From: Planctomycetia bacterium
Lineage (GTDB): Bacteria; Planctomycetota; Planctomycetia; Pirellulales; Thermoguttaceae
Reading direction: 5' to 3'
NCBI GenBank assembly: GCA_030527015.1
Contig: JAUNBR010000027.1
Location: forward strand, 1 to 46,227
Length of the DNA: 46,227 bases
The position numbers were made by a program, and so were the translations under genes. Below are positions 8,356-16,457 of the stretch, in pieces (position 1 is the stretch's first letter; every line of letters begins with the position of its first letter). Below the pieces are notes generated by a model, which saw nothing but the letters and a program-made list of their open reading frames with translations, was not told where the DNA came from and ran no database searches.

Positions 8356-9909
8356 ATGACACAGGAAATGTTAATTAACGTCTCGCAGCCAGAAGAATGT
8401 CGGATCGCGATCGTCGAGGATGGCGTTTTGGAGGAGTTATATGTTGACCGGACGAGTCTGGACAGTTATGTGGGAAATATTTATAAAGGAGTCGTGGTAA
8501 ATCTGGAGCCGAGTATTCAGGCGGCGTTTATTGATTTCGGAATCGGGCGGAATGGTTTTTTACATATTAGTGATTTGGAGCCGCAGTATTTTAAGCAGGG
8601 TGGGATTTCTCCCGAGAGTTGTTATGGAAACCAAAGAAGCATGAAATCGGGTGCTCGCCCTCAGAAGAAGCCTCTCATTCAAGATATTTTATCTCGGGGG
8701 GATGAAGTCTTGGTGCAGGTTATAAAGGATGGAATCGGCACGAAAGGGCCGACGCTTTCGACGTATATCAGCATTCCTGGACGGTGTTTAGTTCTGATGC
8801 CTGCGCTGGGGCGTGTCGGTATTTCCAGAAAAATTGAGGATGAAGCGGCCAGGAAACGCCTGAAACATATTATGAATGAGCTGAACCCTCCTCGTGGCCT
8901 GGGGTTTATCGTGCGTACGGCTGGTGTGGAACGAACTAAAAAAGAATTGGCGCAGGATCTGAATTATTTACTGATGCTGTGGAATTCCATCGTGAATCGT
9001 GTTCGGGCTTTTCCTGGGCCGGTTACCGTTTATGAGGAAAGTAATATTCTTATTCGTACCATTCGCGATATTTGTTCGGATGATGTGGATGCTATTATTA
9101 TTGATGAACCGGAAGCGTATGAGCGTGTTCGGGATTTTCTGGAACAGGTCATGCCAAATTATGTGGACACCCTGAGGCTTTATGAAGGGACGGAACCTCT
9201 GTTTCACCGTTATAAGTTGGATGAAGAAATTCGGAAAATCCATAATCGGGTCGTGCCGCTTCCGAAAGGTGGGTCGATCGTTATCGATCAGGCAGAAGCG
9301 CTGGTAGCGATCGACGTGAATAGTGGAAGTTTCCGAACGGATGATTCTGCGGAAGATAATGCATATCAGATAAATCTTTTGGCCGCGAAAGAAATTGCGC
9401 GTCAGCTGCGTTTACGTGACTTGGGTGGTGTGATCGTGAATGATTTTATCGACATGCGTCGAGAGAAGCATCGCCGCGGCGTGGAACGTGCTCTTCGGGA
9501 TGCGGTAAAACGTGATCGGGCACGGACAAAAATATTACGTACCAGTCCTTTTGGTTTAATTGAAATGACGCGTCAGCGGATACGCCCCAGTATTAAGCGC
9601 AGTGTTTTTCAGGAGTGCCCATACTGTCATGGCCTGGGAGTTCTGAAGTCTGTGGAAACCATGGTGCTGGACGTGATTCGCATGATTCTGCTGGCCAGTC
9701 AGCGTCCGGATGTCGCGACGGTCGAGATGACTGTCCATCAGAACGTGGCGGATATTATGAATAACGAAAAACGTGAGAAAATCGCGGAAATGGAACGTGC
9801 TGGAAATATGAAGGTTCAGGTCAGAGGCCGTGAATCGGTGATTCCAGATTTCTTGGAAATTATCTGCCGAAATGAAAAGGGAGATATGCTGCAGTTTAAC
9901 GAAAAGTAA
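8356..9909 (+). CDS. rng: Ribonuclease G/E family endoribonuclease
   Basis: 517 residues, the size of RNase G rather than the longer RNase E with scaffold tail. The order is an N-terminal S1-like domain (about 35-130, with a short insertion rich in basic residues), the 5'-sensor/RNase H-like region, then the DNase I-like catalytic part with metal-binding Asp320 (AIDVNSG) and Asp363 (NDFIDM), and the zinc-link CPYC at 421-424 that joins subunits. It cuts single-stranded RNA, matures rRNA and starts mRNA decay. AGGAAAG lies somewhat far upstream of the ATG. No degradosome tail is present. Confidence 0.93.
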   Translation: MTQEMLINVSQPEECRIAIVEDGVLEELYVDRTSLDSYVGNIYKGVVVNLEPSIQAAFIDFGIGRNGFLHISDLEPQYFKQGGISPESCYGNQRSMKSGARPQKKPLIQDILSRGDEVLVQVIKDGIGTKGPTLSTYISIPGRCLVLMPALGRVGISRKIEDEAARKRLKHIMNELNPPRGLGFIVRTAGVERTKKELAQDLNYLLMLWNSIVNRVRAFPGPVTVYEESNILIRTIRDICSDDVDAIIIDEPEAYERVRDFLEQVMPNYVDTLRLYEGTEPLFHRYKLDEEIRKIHNRVVPLPKGGSIVIDQAEALVAIDVNSGSFRTDDSAEDNAYQINLLAAKEIARQLRLRDLGGVIVNDFIDMRREKHRRGVERALRDAVKRDRARTKILRTSPFGLIEMTRQRIRPSIKRSVFQECPYCHGLGVLKSVETMVLDVIRMILLASQRPDVATVEMTVHQNVADIMNNEKREKIAEMERAGNMKVQVRGRESVIPDFLEIICRNEKGDMLQFNEK

Positions 9910-10059
9910 TATCTTCTTGGAACGGTCGTTCGCTCGTTTTCCATTTTTCACGGAGCGGTAAGTCTTCCGTCTTTTTTGGAATCCACTTTTGTTTTATGTT
10001 TGGCGTCACTAGGAAAACAGGCATTTTAATTTTGAAGCACGATTATACTCGATTATATT

Positions 10060-10165
10060 TATAATCCGACACACTATAAAATTCCGTTTCACCGGCATTT
10101 AGCACAGCAGAAAATACCTGCTTTCAGAGCCACTCAAAACGAAATTTTAAAGTGGAACCAGTATA
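10060..10165 (+). repeat. Dispersed palindromic repeat, copy 9
   Basis: Left CCGACACACTATAAAATTCC; right ATTTTAAAGTGGAACCAG then TATA. The inner stem is weakened (CATTTAGCACAGCAGAAAAT). Confidence 0.88.
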
Positions 10166-10206
10166 ATTTCGCGCCCTGGTTTTTGCTTCGGTGAAATGCC
10201 TGTTTT

Positions 10207-10310
10207 TATACCTGATGCTCTATAAATTTCCGCTTCTCTGAATTTTTGCTTCAGTGAAAAAGCCTGCTTTAGAGCCGCTGAAAATGGAAATTTAAAGGAG
10301 AATCCGTATA
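10207..10310 (+). repeat. Dispersed palindromic repeat, copy 10
   Basis: Starts TATACCTGATGCTCTATAAA, ends AAAGGAGAATCCGTATA, 26 bp before the coaE start. What follows (TAAAGTAGAATCCC at 10309) resembles a second right end, hinting that this copy entered an older one. Confidence 0.88.
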
Positions 10311-10336
10311 AAGTAGAATCCCAGAAAGTATTTTTC

Positions 10337-10996
10337 ATGAAAGAACACGGAACGAAAGTGATAGGTATTTCCGGAGGTGTCGCGTCGGGGAAAAGTCTTG
10401 TGGCACGAATTTTTGAAACGTGGGGCATTCCTGTCTTTCGTGCCGACGACGTGGGGCATGAAGCGTTCCTTGATTCAAAAATTCGACAGAGTTTACATGA
10501 TATTTGGGGAGATACTATTTTTGATCCTGACGGAAAGGTGAACCGATCACGACTGGCGGATCTGGTTTTTGGGAATACCTCTCGTTCTTCCCAGGATCTT
10601 CGGAAGCTGGAGTCTCTTATTCATCCATATATTTTTCAAAAGTTGGACGAATTTCGTCATAAAATGAGTGTGCGTGCATGTCCTTTTTTTGTTTTGGATG
10701 CGCCTTTATTATGGGAAACGAATTTAGCGGATTCCTGTGATGTGATTCTTTTTGTCGACACACCGCTTGCGCGACGACAATTTTTTGCCGCCGGCCGTGG
10801 CTGGACGCCAGAAGAATTAGCTGCCCGTCAGGCACGGCAGATTTCGCTGAATGAAAAACGAAAAGCGGCGCACTGGATTCTTGATAATTCTGGTGATAAA
10901 AGTTTTTTAGAGTCTCAGTTACGGTCTTTTCTCACACAAACTTTTCCTGAATGGGAAAAAATGGAATCTCAGTCTACTGACTTTTCATGCTTCTGA
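10337..10996 (+). CDS. coaE: Dephospho-CoA kinase
   Basis: 219 residues, typical length. P-loop at residues 13-20 (GGVASGKS), followed by the family's RADDVGHEA, IHPYIFQKL and DAPLLWE segments and the lid region with RQARQ. It phosphorylates the ribose 3'-hydroxyl of dephospho-CoA using ATP, the last step of CoA synthesis. The start has no clear Shine-Dalgarno; the ATG chosen is the only one before the P-loop. A repeat copy sits directly upstream and a hairpin terminator 45 bp downstream, so the gene is probably transcribed alone or with rng. Confidence 0.92.
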   Translation: MKEHGTKVIGISGGVASGKSLVARIFETWGIPVFRADDVGHEAFLDSKIRQSLHDIWGDTIFDPDGKVNRSRLADLVFGNTSRSSQDLRKLESLIHPYIFQKLDEFRHKMSVRACPFFVLDAPLLWETNLADSCDVILFVDTPLARRQFFAAGRGWTPEELAARQARQISLNEKRKAAHWILDNSGDKSFLESQLRSFLTQTFPEWEKMESQSTDFSCF

Positions 10997-11040
10997 TTCT
11001 GGGAGCGTCGGACGGTTCTATTTTTGCCACGACAGAAAGT

Positions 11041-11067
11041 AAAATACTTCGGTTCATGAAGTATTTT
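11041..11067 (+). terminator. Intrinsic terminator after coaE
   Basis: Perfect 10-bp stem AAAATACTTC / GAAGTATTTT around loop GGTTCAT, ending in a T run, 45 bp after the coaE stop. Confidence 0.75.
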
Positions 11068-11085
11068 TGTGCTTTTAGACATTTT

Positions 11086-11191
11086 TATATCCCTGCTGCA
11101 CGAAAAAATCTGTTTCTCTGGCCTTTTTGCTTCGGTGAAAATGCCCGCGTCAAGAACTGTATAAAACGAAAATTTAAAGGAGAGGCATAAT
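11086..11191 (+). repeat. Degenerate repeat copy 11
   Basis: Core TTTTTGCTTCGGTGAAAATG and right arm AACGAAAATTTAAAGGAG are clear; the left end (TATATCCCTGCTGCACG) is diverged. Confidence 0.65.
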
Positions 11192-11381
11192 ATCCGCTGC
11201 ATGATAAAATTCAGGGCTCTGTCCGCGGTGCGGGAAAATCCTGCTTTCGGAGCCACATAAAACTGAAATTTATACCTGATTTAACTTTCAATTTTTAAAA
11301 ACAGTCATTTTCAGCAAAACAAAATTCGGGGAAAACGGAAATTTATAGTGTGTCGGCTACAAAATAAGACCAGGTATTTTG
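11188..11381. repeat. Repeat copy inside a repeat copy (copies 12a/12b)
   Basis: A plus-oriented host copy runs from about 11188 to 11270 (CGGAGCCACATAAAACTG, GAAATT) and resumes at about 11363 with AATAAGACCAGGTAT, which resembles the normal right end. Between them, 11271-11362, is a minus-oriented copy starting TATACCTGATTT and ending TTTATAGTGTGTCGGC. The break falls at the TA of the host segment AAATTTAAAG. The parts are degenerate, so the boundaries are approximate. Confidence 0.55.
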
Positions 11382-11440
11382 CGGAGAGCATCTGCTGCTT
11401 CATGGCCGTGGAAAACGGAAATCTAAAGTGAAAATTATTT
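11382..11440 (+). repeat. Repeat fragment
   Basis: Right-hand part of a plus copy: GTGGAAAACGGAAATCTAAAGTG. Left end missing. Confidence 0.4.
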
Positions 11441-11515
11441 AGAATATAAAGGGGCAGAGGAAAAAATAAAAAGAAAAAAAGATGAAATCATATAAAAAAG
11501 ATGAAAAAAGAAAAA

Positions 11516-11587
<72 letters not shown>

Positions 11588-11747
11588 TTCAAAATTTATC
11601 TGAATGAACCCTAAATTCGTACTTCACCCGTTTTTATGGATAAACACCAGCTGGATGAACCGCAAAAAACGGAGATTAATAACGAATTCAGAGTATATGA
11701 AGAAAAAATATTCCAGATAAAAAAGACAAAAAGAATCTGGGGAAAAC

Positions 11748-11969
11748 CTACTTTTTCTTGGCTTTTCCTGTTCCCTCTTCTTCCTTCTTTTCCTTCTTCT
11801 TTTTCTTCATCTGTAATTTATAGACACGGACTTTTGCTAAACCTAATGGACTTTCTTCCTCTGTCCACCGGTCAGCGGCCTTCAGCTTTTCAATTCGCTC
11901 TGCACGGGAAAGAACACTCCGTGCGCGAACCAGTGCGGACCGGACTTTAAGGCTTTTATCGATGGTCAT
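11748..11969 (-). CDS. Small basic protein of the PVC group
   Basis: 73 residues, very basic, with a lysine/glutamate tail of KKKKKEKKEEE type. The core MTIDKSLKVRS, SVLSRAERIEKL, and SPLGLAKVRVYKLQMK matches a small conserved protein I know from planctomycetes, verrucomicrobia and chlamydiae, which is of unproven role and has been suspected to be ribosome-associated. Start chosen at the ATG at 11969 because GGGAG and AGGA precede it and because conservation begins there; the upstream in-frame residues come from AT-rich leader. It lies beside tRNA-Gly on the same strand. A larger open frame on the opposite strand here is its shadow. Confidence 0.82.
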   Translation of the reverse strand: MTIDKSLKVRSALVRARSVLSRAERIEKLKAADRWTEEESPLGLAKVRVYKLQMKKKKKEKKEEEGTGKAKKK

Positions 11970-12010
11970 TTTCCTAACTCCCAAAAATATATTATGTTTA
12001 TGTGTAATTA

Positions 12011-12111
12011 TATACTCAATATACAATAAATTTTCGCTTTCCCAGATTTTTGTTTCACAGAAAATGCCGTCTTACGGGGCACACGAATCGGAAAACTGAA
12101 AAAACAGTATA
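12011..12111 (+). repeat. Dispersed palindromic repeat, copy 13
   Basis: Left TATACTCAATATACAATAAA, core ATTTTTGTTTCACAGAAAAT, end AAACAGTATA. It lies in the probable leader of the small basic protein gene, which is read in the opposite direction. Confidence 0.75.
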
Positions 12112-12241
12112 AAAATTAATTTTACAAGAAATATATTATATATAACTTTTGTGCTTTGGCAAGGGGGGACTGATCCTTATACACTTCCGATTTTTATTAT
12201 TTTATGCCTCAGATAAAAAATGGTTTTTCGCATTTAGAAGT

Positions 12242-12347
12242 TATACAGGTTCTCCTTTAAATTTCCGTTTTTTGCGGTTCTAAAGACCGGCATTTTCCTC
12301 GAAGCAAAAATGCTGGAGAAATAAAAATTTATAGTGCATCGGGTATA
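12242..12347 (-). repeat. Dispersed palindromic repeat, copy 14
   Basis: Minus-oriented: begins TATACAGGTTCTCCTTTAAA, ends TTTATAGTGCATCGGGTATA. Core stem interrupted (GGCATTTTCCTCGAAGC). Confidence 0.88.
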
Positions 12348-12498
12348 AAAAATTCAAAAAACAGTTTATCCAAAATATATAATATAATATTATTTTCACA
12401 CTTCTTATTTTTAGAAAAACTGAAAGTATTAAATTTTGCACATATTTAGAGTGGAATTTTAAATAGATTTATATACGGACAAAAAAGAGCGCGTAATC

Positions 12499-12557
12499 AA
12501 AAAAAAGAGGCAGGGGGCCAGTTGGGATGGGTGATGGGGATAACCGACCGCCCTGCC
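12499..12557 (-). terminator. GC-rich hairpin with T tract (terminator or small RNA end)
   Basis: On the minus strand GGCAGGG (12557-12551) pairs with CCCTGCC (12515-12509) across a 35-nt C-rich loop, followed by TCTTTTTTTT. It lies about 180 bp past trxB on the same strand. On the plus strand the same segment has four G runs at 12513-12539, a canonical G-quadruplex pattern. It may be the trxB terminator or the 3' end of a short RNA. Confidence 0.5.
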
Positions 12558-12739
12558 AAAAAGCAAGGAGAAAATTTGCATAATATTCGTTTAAATTTTA
12601 TACACGTAATAAGTGTACGGCAGTAAAATATTACAAATTTTTAATTTTTACTAAAAAAATAATCTAATATGCTTAAAAAAGATGTTACTGTATATATCGG
12701 CCAAAAAATAATTTGAAAATACATTTTTTGGAAAATTTT

Positions 12740-13792
12740 TTATTGCATAATCAGCCAGCGTTCCGCGTCAAGTGCCGCCATGCAGCCAGTGGCAGCGGAC
12801 GTAATGGCCTGACGATATATGGAATCTGCACAGTCACCGGCCGCAAAAATTCCTTCTTGGCTGGTAAAAGTACGCCCTGGTTGGATCAGCTTTATGTACA
12901 TTTTGTCATCCATTTCCAGAGTGCCCGTTAAAAATGCAGTATTCGGCGTGTGGCCGATCGCTACGAAAAGTCCAGAAACATCTAAAATACGCTCAGGCTC
13001 ATTTTTTACGCTGGTAATGCGCACGGCAGTAACACCGTCCGAGTCATTTCCGAGGACTTCAGATACGACGAAGGATAAAATAGGGGTAATTTTAGGATTT
13101 TTCTGGACCTTTTCCGTCATGATTTTTGATGCACGGAAATTATCCCTGCGGTGAATTAAATAAACCTGGCTGGCAAATCTTGTAAGGTAAATGGCTTCTT
13201 CCATCGCGGAGTCACCACCTCCGACCACAGCCAGCGGGCGCTGATGGAAACGCGGCAGGGCACCGTCACAGACGGCACATGCACTGACTCCACGGTTTTT
13301 AAAATGCTCCTCGGAAGGTAATCCTAACCAATTTGCGCGCGCACCGGTGGCGACAATAATCGCCTCGGCTTCATACTGCTGATGATTACTGTCAAAAATA
13401 TAGAAAATACGCTCATTTTGGAATGAAGAGGTTTCTATTTTTATCACATCTTCCATAATGACTTTTGTGCCGAAGTTCATGGCCTGCTGGCGCATTAACT
13501 CGACAAGTTCCGGGCCAGAAACACCGGCTTTCTGATGAGGAGCCATATACTGAAAGCGTTCTTCATGAATTGAACTTTTCAGATACTGTGATAAATCTCC
13601 ATGAGGGAAACCGGGATAATTTTCCACTTCCGTGGTGAGCATTAACTGACCCATGGGTAAGGTCTGATTTTTCTGATTCTTTTCAGAAAGGGAACCTTCA
13701 AATAAAAGTGGCTCCATTCCAGCTCGTGCAGCATAAATAGCGGCACTCCATCCGGCCGGCCCACTTCCAATAATGATAATCCGGTGTGCCAT
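12740..13792 (-). CDS. trxB: Thioredoxin reductase
   Basis: 350 residues, a little over the usual ~320. FAD-binding GSGPAGWSAAIYAARAG near the N-terminus, the redox pair Cys172 and Cys175 (CAVCDG), the NADPH-binding GGGDSAMEEA, and the closing FAD motif GIFAAGDCAD. It reduces thioredoxin with NADPH in the cytoplasm. There is an insertion after the first FAD motif (SLSEKNQKNQT) that adds length. AAGGG precedes the ATG. No thioredoxin gene is nearby. In anaerobes some members take electrons from ferredoxin instead, but nothing here decides this. Confidence 0.92.
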   Translation of the reverse strand: MAHRIIIIGSGPAGWSAAIYAARAGMEPLLFEGSLSEKNQKNQTLPMGQLMLTTEVENYPGFPHGDLSQYLKSSIHEERFQYMAPHQKAGVSGPELVELMRQQAMNFGTKVIMEDVIKIETSSFQNERIFYIFDSNHQQYEAEAIIVATGARANWLGLPSEEHFKNRGVSACAVCDGALPRFHQRPLAVVGGGDSAMEEAIYLTRFASQVYLIHRRDNFRASKIMTEKVQKNPKITPILSFVVSEVLGNDSDGVTAVRITSVKNEPERILDVSGLFVAIGHTPNTAFLTGTLEMDDKMYIKLIQPGRTFTSQEGIFAAGDCADSIYRQAITSAATGCMAALDAERWLIMQ

Positions 13793-14032
13793 TTTAAGGA
13801 ACCCTTCTCTGCAATTTATGAAATAATTTTACATTTCAGGAACAATAAATTCGTACAGTCATGGTATTTAGTAATGTACAAAATGTTCGATTTCGTAATC
13901 GTGTACAGCTAAAATTTAAAGCAGAATCAATTAACCTGACCTTAATATATTTTCATTTTATCTAAAAAAATATTTTTCTCCAGACCCCCCGTCTAAATTC
14001 TTAAGTCGTCTTATATTTTTTGTGTCTGAATA

Positions 14033-14076
14033 TATAATGCCTGGTGTGCCATGAATTTTTACTTTTCCTGCATTTC
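14033..14076 (+). repeat. Left half of interrupted repeat copy 15
   Basis: TATAATGCC, then ATGAATTTTTACTTTTCCTG and CATTT match the left half of a plus copy, which stops at the central loop where a minus copy begins. Confidence 0.65.
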
Positions 14077-14183
14077 TATACTCGTTCTCCTTCAAATTTC
14101 TGTTTTGTGTGGCTCTGAAAGCAGGATTTTCAGTGAAACAAAATGCCAGAGAAACGGAAATTTATCGTGTGCATCAGATTATA
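14077..14183 (-). repeat. Repeat copy inserted into copy 15
   Basis: Complete minus copy: TATACTCGTTCTCCTTCAAA on the left, core GCAGGATTTTCAGTGAAAC, right TTTATCGTGTGCATCAG. Confidence 0.8.
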
Positions 14184-14245
14184 TCATATAAGGAAAATTT
14201 GTTTCGTAAGTGCGCAAAACTAAAATTTAAAGTGGCTGCGGTATT
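14184..14245 (+). repeat. Right half of interrupted repeat copy 15
   Basis: AATTTGTTTCG followed by GCGCAAAACTAAAATTTAAA and GTGGCTGCGGTATT: the right half of the plus copy started at 14033, with about 20 nt of the core missing. Confidence 0.65.
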
Positions 14246-14261
14246 AAAAATAGAGAGTGAA

Positions 14262-14290
14262 TTGACAGATGAAATTTAGATGTGTAAAAT
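14262..14290 (+). promoter_or_regulatory. Sigma70-type promoter of the sulfatase-like gene
   Basis: Perfect -35 TTGACA (14262-14267), 17-bp spacer, -10 TAAAAT (14285-14290). The predicted start falls at about 14297, inside the left end of the next repeat copy. Confidence 0.7.
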
Positions 14291-14294
14291 GAGG

Positions 14295-14399
14295 TATACT
14301 TGATGCAGCAAAAAATTCCGCTTCCCCGTTATTTAGCTTCACTGAAAATGCCTGCAGTCAGAGCCGCACAAAATGGAAATTTAATGTGGAATCAGTATA
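14295..14399 (+). repeat. Dispersed palindromic repeat, copy 16
   Basis: TATACTTGATGCAGC at left, core CTTCACTGAAAATGCCTG, right end AATGTGGAATCAGTATA. It occupies nearly the whole predicted 5' leader of the sulfatase-like mRNA, so that mRNA would begin with the repeat's hairpin. Confidence 0.85.
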
Positions 14400-14430
14400 A
14401 AAGAATGACTCTATTTAAAAAGAGAAGATT

Positions 14431-16182
14431 ATGAAATACGCAAAGAAAAATTATAAATTTTGTATGCGAAAGATGTTTATTTTTCGTATTTTCATAGGCA
14501 TTTTTATCTGGTGTGTATTTCATCAGATTTTGGGCAGTAGTATTCTTATGGGGCAGGAAAGTCCGCCGAATGTGGTGATTATATCGGCAGGAGGTCTTGG
14601 CTTTTCCGATCTTGGCTGTTATGGAGGGGAGATTAAAACGCCGTATCTTGATAAGCTGGCAGATCAGGGGCTGGTGTTTACAAATTTTTATAATTGTGGC
14701 AGCAGTGAAATGACATTAGTGTCATTAATGACGGGGCAGTATCCGCACCGGATGGGCATGGGACGTCCGATGATGAATCTTGGCAAGAAAAGTTATTCGG
14801 GCAGTATGAGTAGAGATTCGGCCACGCTGGCTGAATTTTTGAAATTCGCAGGTTATCAGACGCTGGCTGTGGGAAAATGGCCGATGACGTTACATTATAA
14901 AGTAAATGCGTCGCAATTTGCGTGGCCGTTAAATCGGGGAGTGGACAGATTTTATGGTACCATACTGGCGCAGAGTTCATATTTTCATCCGGAAAACCTG
15001 ATGCTTAACACCTCTGAGTTTAAACCTGAAAGAGATTTTTATTATACAGATGGAATCGGAAATGAAGCGGTGCGTTTCGTACAGCAGGCTGCCCGTACTA
15101 AAAAACCATTTTTTCTGTATGTGTCTTTTACTGCACCCTGCTGGCCATTACACGCGCGTGAGGCGGACATAAAGTTATACGCAGGGCGATATAATATGGG
15201 CTGGGATGCTGCACGTGCTGGCCGGTATGCAAGACTTCAGCAGAACCGAATGATTTCATCTCGGGTGGAACTGACGGCGCGTGATCCATATGTGGCTCCA
15301 TGGACACAGGTGGGCAGTTTTTCACGGTGGCATGCTCGGAGGATGGAGGTTTATGCTGCACAGGTAACGGCCATGGATCGAAATGTGGGAGTTATTCTTG
15401 ATGGCTTACGTCAGGCAGGCAGTCTGTATAATACTTTAGTTATTTTTATTTCAGATTCAGGTGGGAATTCAGATGAATTACGGCCTGATGGAAAGCAGTT
15501 TCATCCTGCGTTTCCAGAAAAAAAAGGTGTTAGGACACCGGTAAGCTTCGGGAATAATCCTCAAGTAATGCCCGGCGGTGAAATGAGTTTCCAGAGTTAT
15601 GGAGTGCCGTGGGCGAATGTCAGTAATACTCCGTTCCGGGGGTATGCGAAAGAAGCATATGAGGGTGGAATTTCTTCGCCGTGTATTGTTTATTGGCCTC
15701 AGCGGATCATGGAGAAAGGAATGGTAACTCAGCTGACACATGTGATCGATATTTTTCCGACGGTCGTGGATGCTGCACAGCATATTTTCCCCAAGACATT
15801 AAATGGAAGAAAAACACTCAGACTGGTAGGTGAAAGCTGGTTTCCATTATTTGATCGGCATTCCAGGCTGGAAATGGCGGCTGCCGAAAATCCGCAGCAG
15901 AGAATGTTATTTTGGGAGGTGATGGGGCACAGCGCAGTGCGTTATGGAAAGTGGAAGCTGGTTCTTCCGAAAGGTGCGCAGCAGTGGGAGCTGTATAATA
16001 TTCTTTTGGATCGCGCGGAACAGAATAATGTTTTTACCGTCCATCAGCGAGATCCTGAAGTTCTTGAAATGATTCATGGATATGACCGGTGGCGGAAAAA
16101 TAATGGAGTGGAAACATGGAGAGGTACCGTGGCTCTTTATAAAAAGATACAGGAAAAAAAGAATCAGGAAGACTCTCCCTGA
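14431..16182 (+). CDS. Sulfatase-fold protein with degenerate active site (probable pseudoenzyme)
   Basis: 583 residues with an N-terminal signal/hydrophobic segment (about 14-40), thus exported or anchored. The arylsulfatase fold is clear throughout (SDLGCYGGEIKTPYLDKLA, LMTGQYPHRMG, NRGVDRFYGT, GGISSPCIVYWP, RYGKWKLV). Yet the usual catalytic residues are replaced: the metal-binding Asp pair of ADDLG is Gly54-Gly55; the formylglycine motif C/S-x-P/A-x-R reads S92-E-M-T-L96; His of GKWHLG is Pro151; His of TAPHWP is Cys237; the Asn of SDNGG is Ser. The frame is intact with a good promoter, so it is not a decaying gene by appearance. Binding or a new activity is possible; ordinary sulfate ester cleavage seems unlikely. 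Confidence 0.85.
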   Translation: MKYAKKNYKFCMRKMFIFRIFIGIFIWCVFHQILGSSILMGQESPPNVVIISAGGLGFSDLGCYGGEIKTPYLDKLADQGLVFTNFYNCGSSEMTLVSLMTGQYPHRMGMGRPMMNLGKKSYSGSMSRDSATLAEFLKFAGYQTLAVGKWPMTLHYKVNASQFAWPLNRGVDRFYGTILAQSSYFHPENLMLNTSEFKPERDFYYTDGIGNEAVRFVQQAARTKKPFFLYVSFTAPCWPLHAREADIKLYAGRYNMGWDAARAGRYARLQQNRMISSRVELTARDPYVAPWTQVGSFSRWHARRMEVYAAQVTAMDRNVGVILDGLRQAGSLYNTLVIFISDSGGNSDELRPDGKQFHPAFPEKKGVRTPVSFGNNPQVMPGGEMSFQSYGVPWANVSNTPFRGYAKEAYEGGISSPCIVYWPQRIMEKGMVTQLTHVIDIFPTVVDAAQHIFPKTLNGRKTLRLVGESWFPLFDRHSRLEMAAAENPQQRMLFWEVMGHSAVRYGKWKLVLPKGAQQWELYNILLDRAEQNNVFTVHQRDPEVLEMIHGYDRWRKNNGVETWRGTVALYKKIQEKKNQEDSP

Positions 16183-16247
16183 AAATGTATGATAGTGACC
16201 GGTGGCGTAAATTTTTTAGGAATGTTCTGATTTTTCGCAGTTTTACG

Positions 16248-16352
16248 TCACCCATGATTCTCATTTAAATTTTAGTTTTGTGTGATTCTGAATGCAGGCA
16301 TTTTCAGTGAAGTGAAAATGGGAAGTAAAAACTTTATAGTGTATCGGGTATA
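16248..16352 (-). repeat. Dispersed palindromic repeat, copy 17
   Basis: Minus copy; left end worn (TTCTCATTTAAATTTTAG), right end intact TATAGTGTATCGGGTATA. Lies between the convergent sulfatase-like and hydA genes. Confidence 0.8.
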
Positions 16353-16391
16353 AAACGTGGAATCTGAAAAAATCATAAAAGTAAGTCATAA

Positions 16392-16426
16392 AAAAATGAG
16401 CGGGATATTTTACCACGCTCATTTTT
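16392..16426. terminator. Bidirectional intrinsic terminator
   Basis: Stem AAAAATGAGCG (16392-16402) / CGCTCATTTTT (16416-16426) with a 13-nt loop. Flanked by A run and T run, it can end both the sulfatase-like transcript (plus) and hydA (minus), whose stop is 32 bp away. Confidence 0.85.
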
Positions 16427-16457
16427 AATGGGTTAATAAAAGGGATGATCGATAAAA

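Larger units (their letters stand above)
9910..10336. other. Intergenic DNA filled by repeats
   Basis: Two full repeat copies (10060-10165 and 10207-10310) plus a repeat fragment between them at 10170-10206 carrying TTTTTGCTTCGGTGAAATGC. No gene. Confidence 0.6.
12112..12739. other. Intergenic gap with repeat and GC-rich hairpin
   Basis: Contains repeat copy 14 and the GC-rich hairpin/G-rich island described separately. The rest is AT-rich with no ORF. A 9-bp AT-only inverted repeat CCAAAAAAT / ATTTTTTGG at 12701-12731 lies just past the trxB stop but lacks a T tail. Confidence 0.5.
13793..14430. other. Divergent intergenic region trxB / sulfatase-like
   Basis: Holds a nested pair of repeats (14033-14245), a sigma70-type promoter (14262-14290) and a further repeat (14295-14399). 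At 13840-13930 there is a faint decayed repeat (AAAATTTAAAGCAGAATC at its right). Confidence 0.6.

Noticed and set aside
11636..11950. 104-codon plus-strand frame
   Set aside because: It is the antisense shadow of the conserved small basic protein gene and its low-complexity lysine tail; the minus-strand gene has a ribosome site and family match.
12701..12731. Terminator right after trxB
   Set aside because: The stem is nine A/T-rich pairs with no T tract on the minus strand; the GC-rich hairpin further on is a better candidate.
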